This document shows, one piece after another, positions 57,206-64,000 of a stretch of DNA of 64,000 bases. Source of the stretch: Williamsia herbipolensis. GTDB lineage: Bacteria > Actinomycetota > Actinomycetes > Mycobacteriales > Mycobacteriaceae. The DNA lies in NCBI RefSeq assembly GCF_000964005.1, contig NZ_JXYP01000011.1, forward strand, positions 124,001-188,000. Direction: 5' to 3'. The notes under the pieces were generated by a model, which was given only the letters and a program-made list of their open reading frames with translations, was not told where the DNA came from and searched no databases. A program made the translations under genes and the position numbers. How positions within the stretch are numbered: position 1 is the stretch's first letter; each line of letters begins with the position of its first letter.

Positions 57206-58177
57206 TCAGCGGAACCGATCGCGCAGCGTGGCATCGGTCTCCCACCACAGGGCGGGCGGTGCGTCGGCATCGGCGCGATCACCGGCGTCGTCACCCGCGG
57301 GCACCGACGTCGCCGACGGAGGACGCCCCGCATCGATCTGCGCGTCGATCTCGGCGTCGATCTCCAGGGCTCGGCGGGTCTGCTCGGTGCGGAACCGACT
57401 CATCAGGGTCAGCAGGAACGGCAGGCCCACCACGTCGCCGAGGACCCACAGGATGCCCGCTCCGATGATCTGATCGGTGCGCAGCGACGGACCCCATGTG
57501 CGGTCGAGGGCGGCGTACCAGCCGTGCGCGATGTCGCCTCCCTGCCAGATGACGACCCCGAGCAGGCCGTCGCCGATCGTCTCGACCAGCGTGATCAGCA
57601 GCGACAGGGCCTGGGGGAACCGGCGCGGCACCGGGTCGACCTGCAACCGCGACCAGAAGTATCCGAAGCCGATCACCACGAACAGCAGGCGGGTGACGAT
57701 GTCGAGGGCCGTACCGCGCAGCACCGCGGAGTACCAGCCGGTGAGGTAGAACAGCCACGGCGTGATCAGCACCGCGGCCGAGGTGACCGCCGGATAGGTC
57801 AGCACCCGCGCGCCCCTCGATGCCATCGCCGCGTCGAACCGCCGCCTGCCGCGCGGCCCCAGAGCATCGCGCGCGACCGTGAGCGGCATCCCCGCGGCCA
57901 GCCCGAACGGCACGATCAGCAGCAGGATCACCACCTGCAGCGCGCGCACCCAGAACAGCACATCGGCGTACGCCCCGACGAAACTCGCCGTCGAGACCAC
58001 CCACACGCCGACACCCATCACGGTGAACACCGCGCCCCGACCCGCCGACACCGTCGACCGCCGCCACGCCCACCAGTACGCGGCAAGCACGACAAGGCAG
58101 ACACCGAGCGTGACGACATCGAGATGACCTGTGGTCAGGGCGGATTCGACGGTCAGCGGACGGTGGACGACAGACAT
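57206..58177 (-). CDS. CtaG-like cytochrome c oxidase assembly membrane protein
   Basis: About 323 residues with some seven hydrophobic helices and an acidic, Ala-rich C-terminal tail. The order of helices and the [40 protein letters not shown] and [17 protein letters not shown] segments are those of the CtaG family, linked to copper delivery for cytochrome oxidase. ATG at 58177. Divergent from lpd. Confidence 0.85.
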   Translation of the reverse strand: MSVVHRPLTVESALTTGHLDVVTLGVCLVVLAAYWWAWRRSTVSAGRGAVFTVMGVGVWVVSTASFVGAYADVLFWVRALQVVILLLIVPFGLAAGMPLTVARDALGPRGRRRFDAAMASRGARVLTYPAVTSAAVLITPWLFYLTGWYSAVLRGTALDIVTRLLFVVIGFGYFWSRLQVDPVPRRFPQALSLLITLVETIGDGLLGVVIWQGGDIAHGWYAALDRTWGPSLRTDQIIGAGILWVLGDVVGLPFLLTLMSRFRTEQTRRALEIDAEIDAQIDAGRPPSATSVPAGDDAGDRADADAPPALWWETDATLRDRFR

Positions 58178-58327
58178 CGTCGGAGTATGTTCCCGGGCGC
58201 GGCCGGCCCACAACCTCGGCGACCGAAGCGCGGAGAATGTCGGCTCCTCGACCGGGCCCTTGCGCCGTGCGCGAACTTGTGCCGGTCGGCCTGCGTGGGC
58301 CGATGCAGGCAACGTAGGCTGGCGCCC

Positions 58328-59716
58328 GTGGCTGAACACTTTGACACAGTTGTCCTCGGCGCAGGTCCGGGAGGGTACGTCGCCGCGATCCGGTGCGCCC
58401 AGCTCGGGCAGAAAGTCGCCGTCATCGAAGAGAAGTACTGGGGCGGTGTGTGCCTCAACGTCGGGTGCATCCCGTCGAAGGCGTTGCTGCGCAACGCCGA
58501 GCTCGCCCACATCTTCCATTCACAGGCGAAGACCTTCGGCATCTCCGGTGAGGTGACCTTCGATTTCGGCGCGGCCTACGACCGCAGCCGCAAGGTCTCC
58601 GAGGGGATCGTCAAGGGCGTCCACTTCCTGATGAAGAAGAACAAGATCACCGAGATCGACGGCTACGGGGTGTTCACCGGCCCGAAGGCGATCACGGTGG
58701 GCGACGATCGCGAGGTCACGTTCGACAACGTCATCATCGACACCGGCTCCTACGTCAAGCTGCTGCCCGGTGTGGAACTGTCCGACAACGTCGTGACCTA
58801 CGAGTCGCAGATCCTCACCCGCGAGCTCCCGGAGTCGATCGCGATCGTCGGTGCCGGCGCCATCGGCATGGAGTTCGGCTACGTGCTGGCCAACTACGGC
58901 GTCGACGTGACCATCATCGAGTTCCTCGACCGCGTGCTGCCCAACGAGGACAAGGACTCCTCGAAGGAGCTGGCCAAGCAGTACAAGAAGCTCGGCGTGA
59001 AGATCCTGACCTCGACCAAGGTGAACAAGGTCGACGATCAGGGGTCGAAGGTCGTCGTCAGCTACACCGACGCCAAGGGCAACGACAGCGACCTCACGGT
59101 CGACAAGGTGATGATGTCGGTCGGGTTCGCGCCGCGGGTCGAGGGCTTCGGCCTCGACAAGACCGGTGTCGAGCTGACCGAGCGCGGTGCCATCGCGATC
59201 GACGAGTACATGCGCACCAATGTCGACGGCATCTACGCGATCGGTGACGTCACCGCCAAGCTGATGCTCGCGCACGTCGCCGAGGCGCAGGGCGTGGTCG
59301 CCGCCGAGACCATCTCCGGCGCCGAGACGATGCCGCTGGGCGATTACCGGATGATGCCGCGCGCGACGTTCTGTCAGCCGCAGGTCGCCTCGTTCGGTCT
59401 CACCGAGGAGCAGGCCAAGGACGAGGGCTACGACGTGAAGGTCACCACCTTCCCGTTCACCGCCAACGGCAAGGCGCAGGGACTCGGCGAGCCCGCGGGC
59501 TTCGTCAAGCTCATCACCGACACCACCCACGACGAGCTCATCGGTGGACACCTGGTGGGCGACAACGTGTCCGAGATGCTCCCCGAGCTGACCCTGGCCC
59601 AGAAGTGGGATCTCACCGCGCACGAACTCGCGCGCAACGTGCACACGCACCCCACCCTGTCGGAGGCTATGCAGGAGACGTTCCACGGCGCCGTCGGGCA
59701 CATGATCAACCTGTAG
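58328..59716 (+). CDS. lpdA: Dihydrolipoyl dehydrogenase
   Basis: About 462 residues. FAD-binding [20 protein letters not shown], redox pair Cys42/Cys47 in [16 protein letters not shown]-binding [19 protein letters not shown], the FAD GD motif [14 protein letters not shown] and C-terminal His-x4-Glu in [13 protein letters not shown]3 component of pyruvate and 2-oxoglutarate dehydrogenase; in mycobacteria the homolog (Lpd) also serves peroxynitrite reductase. GTG start at 58328. Confidence 0.97.
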   Translation: MAEHFDTVVLGAGPGGYVAAIRCAQLGQKVAVIEEKYWGGVCLNVGCIPSKALLRNAELAHIFHSQAKTFGISGEVTFDFGAAYDRSRKVSEGIVKGVHFLMKKNKITEIDGYGVFTGPKAITVGDDREVTFDNVIIDTGSYVKLLPGVELSDNVVTYESQILTRELPESIAIVGAGAIGMEFGYVLANYGVDVTIIEFLDRVLPNEDKDSSKELAKQYKKLGVKILTSTKVNKVDDQGSKVVVSYTDAKGNDSDLTVDKVMMSVGFAPRVEGFGLDKTGVELTERGAIAIDEYMRTNVDGIYAIGDVTAKLMLAHVAEAQGVVAAETISGAETMPLGDYRMMPRATFCQPQVASFGLTEEQAKDEGYDVKVTTFPFTANGKAQGLGEPAGFVKLITDTTHDELIGGHLVGDNVSEMLPELTLAQKWDLTAHELARNVHTHPTLSEAMQETFHGAVGHMINL

Positions 59717-59729
59717 ATCGTCACCCTCG

Positions 59730-60626
59730 GTGGACGGTGAGCTGACCAGGGAGTGGGAACCGCCCTGGCCGCTCGACATCCGCCGCACCCTCGCGCTGCA
59801 CCGTCGTGGAAGTGGCGACCCGTCGTTCCGCTTCGCGCCCGACGGCTCGGTCTGGAAGACCAGCCACACCCCCGACGGTCCCGGCACGATGGCCATCACC
59901 CGACGCTCGGGTGTGGTGACCGGGCACGGCTGGGGCCCGGGGGCGGCGTGGCTGCTCGAGCACCTGCCGTCGCTGCTCGGTGCGGAGGATGATCCGTCGG
60001 CGCTGATCGCTCGCGACGCGGTTGTCGCCGTCCTCCAGCGGCAGGCGGAGCACGCGGGCGTACGGCTGGGGCGCACCGACCGCGTGTGGGAGGCGCTGGT
60101 GCCGGCCATCCTCGAGCAGAAGGTGCTCGGGCGTGAGGCGTGGCGTGCCTGGCGATACCTGGTGCGGCGCTTCGGTGAACCGGCACCCGGCCCCGCCGAC
60201 GGACCGTCGGCGGACATGAGAGTGCCACCCCCGCAGCGGGACTGGGCCGACATCCCCAGCTGGGAATGGCATCGCAGCGGGATCGAACCGGTGCGCATGC
60301 GCACCATCCGCGGCGCCACGGCCCTGGACGTCGAACGTCACCACACCAAGCTCACGCTGCTGCGCGGCGTGGGTCGGTGGACCGAATCGGAGGTGCGGTG
60401 CCGCGCGCTGGGCGATCCCGATGTGGTGCCCGTGGGCGACTACCACGTGTGCAAGACCGTGGGCCAGACCCTCATCGGAGAACCGGTCGACGACGAGGGG
60501 ATGCTCGAACTGCTCGAACCCTATGCCGGACAGCGCTATCGCGTCGTGCGCCTCATCGAGCTGTACGGCACCCGCCCGGAACGGCGCGGCCCTCGCATGT
60601 CGGTGCGGGACTACCGGTCGTTCTGA
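59730..60626 (+). CDS. DNA-3-methyladenine glycosylase, AlkA-like HhH-GPD
   Basis: About 298 residues. Helix-hairpin-helix glycosylase core: VWEALVPAILEQKVLGREAWRAWR, LTLLRGVGRWTESEV and then the catalytic Asp in DVVPVGDYHVCK. Excises alkylated bases in base excision repair. GTG start 13 bp after lpd. Convergent with the glycosyltransferase by 15 bp. Confidence 0.85.
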   Translation: MDGELTREWEPPWPLDIRRTLALHRRGSGDPSFRFAPDGSVWKTSHTPDGPGTMAITRRSGVVTGHGWGPGAAWLLEHLPSLLGAEDDPSALIARDAVVAVLQRQAEHAGVRLGRTDRVWEALVPAILEQKVLGREAWRAWRYLVRRFGEPAPGPADGPSADMRVPPPQRDWADIPSWEWHRSGIEPVRMRTIRGATALDVERHHTKLTLLRGVGRWTESEVRCRALGDPDVVPVGDYHVCKTVGQTLIGEPVDDEGMLELLEPYAGQRYRVVRLIELYGTRPERRGPRMSVRDYRSF

Positions 60627-60641
60627 CGCGGCCGGTCAGGC

Positions 60642-61520
60642 TCACTCGAATCCGGAGGACACCGGCGGTTCCCGGACGTCGTCGCCCGCGCTGCGGAGCC
60701 GACGCAGCGAGAACGACTCCGTCGACGGGTCCCAGGCGCGGGTGATCGGGAGTCGGGCGGTGTTGAGCACGGCCTGGGCGACGACGATGACCGTGGTGAG
60801 GCGGGCCAGGCCGCGTTTGCCGTGCAGACGATAGGTGCGCGGGATACACAGGGCGTACCGCAGGAAATCGCGCGGGCCCGACAGGAGCCGACGCCCCGAC
60901 ACCCCCGCCGCCATCCCGGGGACGAGGGCGACGACCCAGCCCGCGGCCTTCAGGTTCAGGCTCAGATCGAGGTCCTCGTAGACGTCGCGTCGGTAGGAGA
61001 CAGCGTCTTTGACCGTGTCCCACGCAGCTGTCCGCAACGCGGTGTTCGCTCCGCTGACCTGCACTATCGAGACTGGTGCACCGTCTACCGACGCACGGGC
61101 GGCGCGGTCGTCGTGGTCACGGGCGCGTTTGCGGTACCAGCCCTGGTGTGGCAGGTCGTAGATCACCGCGGGGCCGGTACCCGCGCCGACCTCGGGGTGT
61201 CGTGCGAACATCGTCTCGATCGCATCGGCCCAGCCCGGCGACACGCGGGTGTCGGCGTCGATGCCCGCGATGACGTCCCCGGTCGCGGCGTTGAAGCCCG
61301 CGTATCGCGCGTGCGACAGACCCGGCACCGGTTCGGCCAGCAGCCGGATGGCCGGATGGTCGCGCGCCATCTCGGTGACGATCTGCGCGGTCGCGTCGGT
61401 GCTGTTGTTGTCGACCACGATGATCTCGCCGACCGCCGGCCCCTGATCGAGGACGCAGCCGATGCAGTGCGCGATCGTGCGCTCTTCGTCGAGGGCGGGT
61501 ATCACCACGGATATCGCCAT
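60642..61520 (-). CDS. Glycosyltransferase family 2
   Basis: About 292 residues. GT-A fold: SVVIPALDEERTIAHCIGCVLDQG, VDNNSTDAT, then the DxD motif in AGIDADTRVSPGWADAIE and a GANTALRTAAWDTV region. A hydrophobic C-terminal segment (FLRYALCIPRT..., LARLTTVIVVAQAVLN) could attach it to the membrane. Adds a sugar to an unknown acceptor, perhaps in the envelope. Confidence 0.88.
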   Translation of the reverse strand: MAISVVIPALDEERTIAHCIGCVLDQGPAVGEIIVVDNNSTDATAQIVTEMARDHPAIRLLAEPVPGLSHARYAGFNAATGDVIAGIDADTRVSPGWADAIETMFARHPEVGAGTGPAVIYDLPHQGWYRKRARDHDDRAARASVDGAPVSIVQVSGANTALRTAAWDTVKDAVSYRRDVYEDLDLSLNLKAAGWVVALVPGMAAGVSGRRLLSGPRDFLRYALCIPRTYRLHGKRGLARLTTVIVVAQAVLNTARLPITRAWDPSTESFSLRRLRSAGDDVREPPVSSGFE

Positions 61521-61561
61521 GACTCAGACGGTACGTCCGCGCGACGCAGGAACCCGGGAGG

Positions 61562-62845
61562 TCAGTGCGCCGCGCCCGCCGCGTCGAAGGCCAGGATCGC
61601 CGACTGGGTCTGGGCGATGGAACGCGGACGGCTGAGGTCGAGCCCGATGGCCTCGGACACCTTCGTCATGCGGTTGTCGACGGTGTTCGGGTGGATCGAC
61701 AGACGTCGCGCCGTCTCGCGTCGGTTCAGTCCGCAGGACATGTGGATCCGCAACGTCTCGAGCAGCTGCGCGTTGTCCTCCAGCGGGCGGATCATCGCCG
61801 CGAGCCGGTCGCGGGCGGGCCCGGGGCGGGTGACCTGGTACTCGATGACGAGATCGGCGAGGCCGTACAAGCCCGGGGGCTTGCCGATCGCGCGCGCGAG
61901 TTCGAGCAGTTCGTCGGCCTCGGCCGCGAGGCGCGGGACCTCGGTGGGGCCACCGACGACCGACGTGCACGTCACGTCGGCGCCCATCGCCCCGCGCAGC
62001 GCCTCGACCGTGTCGGTGTCGACGGCGTCGTCGGGTCGGTACAGCGGGACGATCACCGTGCCGCCGCGCGCCCCGAGTAGGCACAGTGCCCGATCACCGA
62101 GGACGTCGGCGACCACCGTGCGCAGGCGTCGCCACGTGGGGGCATCGGCGTCGGCGACGAGGGCCAGCACCTGGTAGCGCTCGGCGGGCGCGACACCGAA
62201 CTCCGCGGACTGGTGGACGTGCATCCGCCCGGCCAGCACCTCGGTGACGAACGATTCGCGCGGCGAGTCGGTGGGCGGCGTGAGTTCGTGGTCGGCCTCG
62301 GCGACGAACGCCCTGGTCACGATGGAGATCACGCGTCCGCGGATGTCGATGAGCAGCGACAGGGCACGAAGCGTCTGCGCGCGGTCGACACCGTCGTCGG
62401 AGGCTGCGTCCGGGGAGGGGGCGCCGTCCGGCTCGGTCACGGCGCGCACGACGGTGTCGAAGGCGCTGCCGACGACCGACAGGATCGCCGACAGGTCGAT
62501 GCCGTCACGCGTCCACATGGCGACCGCGGAGGCGATCGTCTGCGCGATGTCGTCGTCGGCGACCGCGGGCTCGAACTCCTCGGCATCGGCGACGGCGGCC
62601 ATCGCCGCGGCCGCGATAGCGGACTCGAGGTGACCCGGGGTGTGGGCGGGGGCAGGCGTGCGACGCGAACCGACCAACGTCATCGCGGCGCAGGAGATGC
62701 GGACACCCAGGTGCTTGATGTCGGCGTCGATCCCGGTGGCACCGTTGCGGCCGCGCAACAGTTCTCGCACCGCGAAGCCGATCGCGGCCAGCGGACGTGC
62801 GTCGGGCCGCGCGAACGCGGTCGTCGTGGGTGTGTGTGCGTACAT
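61562..62845 (-). CDS. PucR/CdaR-type transcriptional regulator
   Basis: About 427 residues. The C-terminal helix-turn-helix (LLETLRIHMSCGLNRRETARRLSIHPNTVDNRMTKVSEAIGLDL) is the PucR HTH_30 form, preceded by a GGDEF-like domain without catalytic motif and an N-terminal sensor-like half. It starts MYAHTPTTT. The regulated genes are not clear; a methyltransferase lies downstream on the same strand's far side. Confidence 0.87.
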   Translation of the reverse strand: MYAHTPTTTAFARPDARPLAAIGFAVRELLRGRNGATGIDADIKHLGVRISCAAMTLVGSRRTPAPAHTPGHLESAIAAAAMAAVADAEEFEPAVADDDIAQTIASAVAMWTRDGIDLSAILSVVGSAFDTVVRAVTEPDGAPSPDAASDDGVDRAQTLRALSLLIDIRGRVISIVTRAFVAEADHELTPPTDSPRESFVTEVLAGRMHVHQSAEFGVAPAERYQVLALVADADAPTWRRLRTVVADVLGDRALCLLGARGGTVIVPLYRPDDAVDTDTVEALRGAMGADVTCTSVVGGPTEVPRLAAEADELLELARAIGKPPGLYGLADLVIEYQVTRPGPARDRLAAMIRPLEDNAQLLETLRIHMSCGLNRRETARRLSIHPNTVDNRMTKVSEAIGLDLSRPRSIAQTQSAILAFDAAGAAH

Positions 62846-62946
62846 GTGGCTGCCCCTCCCGCATCAGTGCCCTCCCCGGCACGGGGACACGCTAACGCAG
62901 GACAGGTCGGCTCATGGCCGAATCGTCACATCGATTGTTGACACGT

Positions 62947-63705
62947 TCACATGTCAGATGGCTTGCGGGCGGTCACGAACTGGCCCTGGCCGGTGATCGT
63001 CTGCTCGATGTCGGTGAGGCCCGCCGCGGCGAGGCGGTCGGTGATCTCGTCGCGGTCGAAGATGCGGAACCCGGTCGCGCGGTTGAGCAGGCCGGTCCCG
63101 GGGACCGAGGTCAGACGCGTCCGCACGGTCGTGAACACGACGACCTCGCCGCCGGGCGCGACCACCCGCGCGAGCTCGTCGATCACGGCCATCGGGTCGG
63201 TGATCAGGTAGAGCGCGGCGAGGCAGGCGACGGTGTCGAAGGTGTTGTCGAAGAACGGCAGTGCGTGGGCGTCACCACGGACGTACGCCACCTGCGGACC
63301 GGTGTTGTCGAGTACGGCACGACCGAGCATCGGGGCCGAGAAGTCGAGCCCGACGGCGAGGCCCGCGCGGTCGAGGCCGGTGCCGAAACGCCGCGTGTAG
63401 TTGCCCGGGCCGCAGGCCACGTCGAGGATCATCCGGTCACCGGGACGGCTCAGCCGTGCGGTGAGCTGCTTGTCGAAGGCGGCGGTGGAGGTGCCGCCCA
63501 GGCTGAACAGACGCGTGAACACCGGTCGCCACGCGCGTTCGTACACCTCGGCGAACACCGGGTTCTGCATCATCCGCAGGCTCAGCGACTGGGCCGTCTC
63601 GGGTGGGGGCAGCACGTCGAGGTAGCCCGAGGACTCGTCGCGCACGGGCACCGTCAGCAGCGCGCGGACCCGGTCGGCGGCCGAACCGATCGGCCGAGGT
63701 GTCAT
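62947..63705 (-). CDS. SAM-dependent methyltransferase, UbiE/class I
   Basis: About 252 residues. MILDVACGPGNYTRRFGTGL, VGLDFSAPM, VRGDAHALPFFDNTFDTVACLAALYLITDP and GGEVVVFTTVR are the class I methyltransferase motifs. Substrate unknown. The ATG at 63705 overlaps the upstream gene stop by ATGA, suggesting a coupled pair. Confidence 0.9.
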   Translation of the reverse strand: MTPRPIGSAADRVRALLTVPVRDESSGYLDVLPPPETAQSLSLRMMQNPVFAEVYERAWRPVFTRLFSLGGTSTAAFDKQLTARLSRPGDRMILDVACGPGNYTRRFGTGLDRAGLAVGLDFSAPMLGRAVLDNTGPQVAYVRGDAHALPFFDNTFDTVACLAALYLITDPMAVIDELARVVAPGGEVVVFTTVRTRLTSVPGTGLLNRATGFRIFDRDEITDRLAAAGLTDIEQTITGQGQFVTARKPSDM

Positions 63706-64000
63706 CGGTCGCGCTCGATGCGCAGGGTCCCGATCGTGGTGGCCAACGAGTCGTACTGGTTGACCAGCATGACCAGGCCGATCTGCTGTTTCGGCGTGAG
63801 GTGTCCCCGCAGCGCGTCCCAGTTGTGGTCGGAGATGTCGCGGTCGCCCACCAGTTCGTCGACGGCGGTGAGGATCGCGCGTTCGCGTTCGCCGAAGCCC
63901 GCGTCGGGACCCTCCATGATCCGTTCGGCCAGCGCGCGGTCGATGCCGGCACGCTTGCCCATGCGCAGATGGTGGTCGAGTTCGTAGGCGCACTGCCGGA
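63702..64000 (-). CDS. AhpD/carboxymuconolactone decarboxylase-like protein (partial)
   Basis: The visible part reads RQCAYELDHHLRMGKRAGIDRALAERI and then AILTAVDELVGDRDISDHNWDALRGHLTPKQQIGLVMLV, a typical AhpD-like helical bundle with the Cys and His region. The true start lies beyond the window edge, as the frame is open and conserved through 64000. Only one Cys of the usual pair is seen. Coupled to the methyltransferase downstream. Confidence 0.8.
   Translation of the reverse strand, partial: RQCAYELDHHLRMGKRAGIDRALAERIMEGPDAGFGERERAILTAVDELVGDRDISDHNWDALRGHLTPKQQIGLVMLVNQYDSLATTIGTLRIERDR

Noticed and set aside
56999-58327. A long N-terminal extension of the dihydrolipoyl dehydrogenase frame
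   Set aside because: It is antisense to the CtaG-like and peptidase genes, is Arg/His-rich and lacks domain character. The conserved protein starts at GTG 58328.

Overview
The window is high-GC, densely coded DNA from an actinobacterium of the order Mycobacteriales, most likely Gordonia or a close relative (inferred; no rRNA is present). The signs are GTG and TTG starts, 4-bp ATGA/GTGA gene overlaps, a lone HSP65-type groEL behind two CIRCE operators, paired acyl-CoA dehydrogenases, a PucR-type regulator and a DUF222/HNH '13E12' gene. The order pssA-psd-moeA ... groEL ... lpd recalls, from memory, the Mycobacterium tuberculosis pssA-psd-moeA2-groEL2-lpdC neighbourhood, here with much accessory DNA between the shared genes.

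Layout. 1-7.1 kb: small envelope proteins, then a translationally coupled minus-strand run M20 peptidase-moeA and psd-pssA, then a HAD hydrolase. 7.1-17.3 kb: SRPBCC protein, SDR, two adjacent acyl-CoA dehydrogenases, small membrane proteins, MFS exporter with divergent TetR, MarR with a divergent frameshifted FAD monooxygenase, AhpD-like protein, pirin and GNAT. 17.3-21.3 kb: three luciferase-like flavin monooxygenases of organosulfur type, with a possible upstream leader peptide. 21.3-24.4 kb: an AbiEi/DUF559 gene bracketed by two 75-bp hairpin elements, then groEL. 24.4-39.5 kb: vapBC, then a complete type I-E CRISPR-Cas operon (cas3-cas8e-cse2-cas7-cas5-cas6e-cas1-cas2) and an array of about 73 repeats whose distal end is decaying. 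39.5-43.2 kb: an ssuDABC-like sulfonate uptake and oxidation operon with a frameshift in the permease gene. 43.5-53.2 kb: DsbA-family protein, secreted nuclease, pncA, tam, two tandem thioesterase-like paralogs, small conserved proteins and PPK2. 53.2-55.1 kb: a DUF222/HNH gene between long inverted repeats. 55.1-64 kb: oligopeptidase, CtaG-like protein, lpd, AlkA-like glycosylase, glycosyltransferase, PucR regulator, methyltransferase, and a partial AhpD-like gene at the edge.

How it works together. The CRISPR operon is complete for adaptation (Cas1-Cas2), crRNA processing (Cas6e), Cascade and Cas3 interference. The two sulfur-related clusters would serve scavenging of organic sulfur under sulfate limitation. 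The two least explained features are gene-plus-flanking-repeat units: the nuclease-like AbiEi/DUF559 gene between two 75-bp hairpins, and the DUF222/HNH gene between roughly 150-180-bp inverted repeats. Both look like selfish or mobile cassettes without a recognisable transposase.
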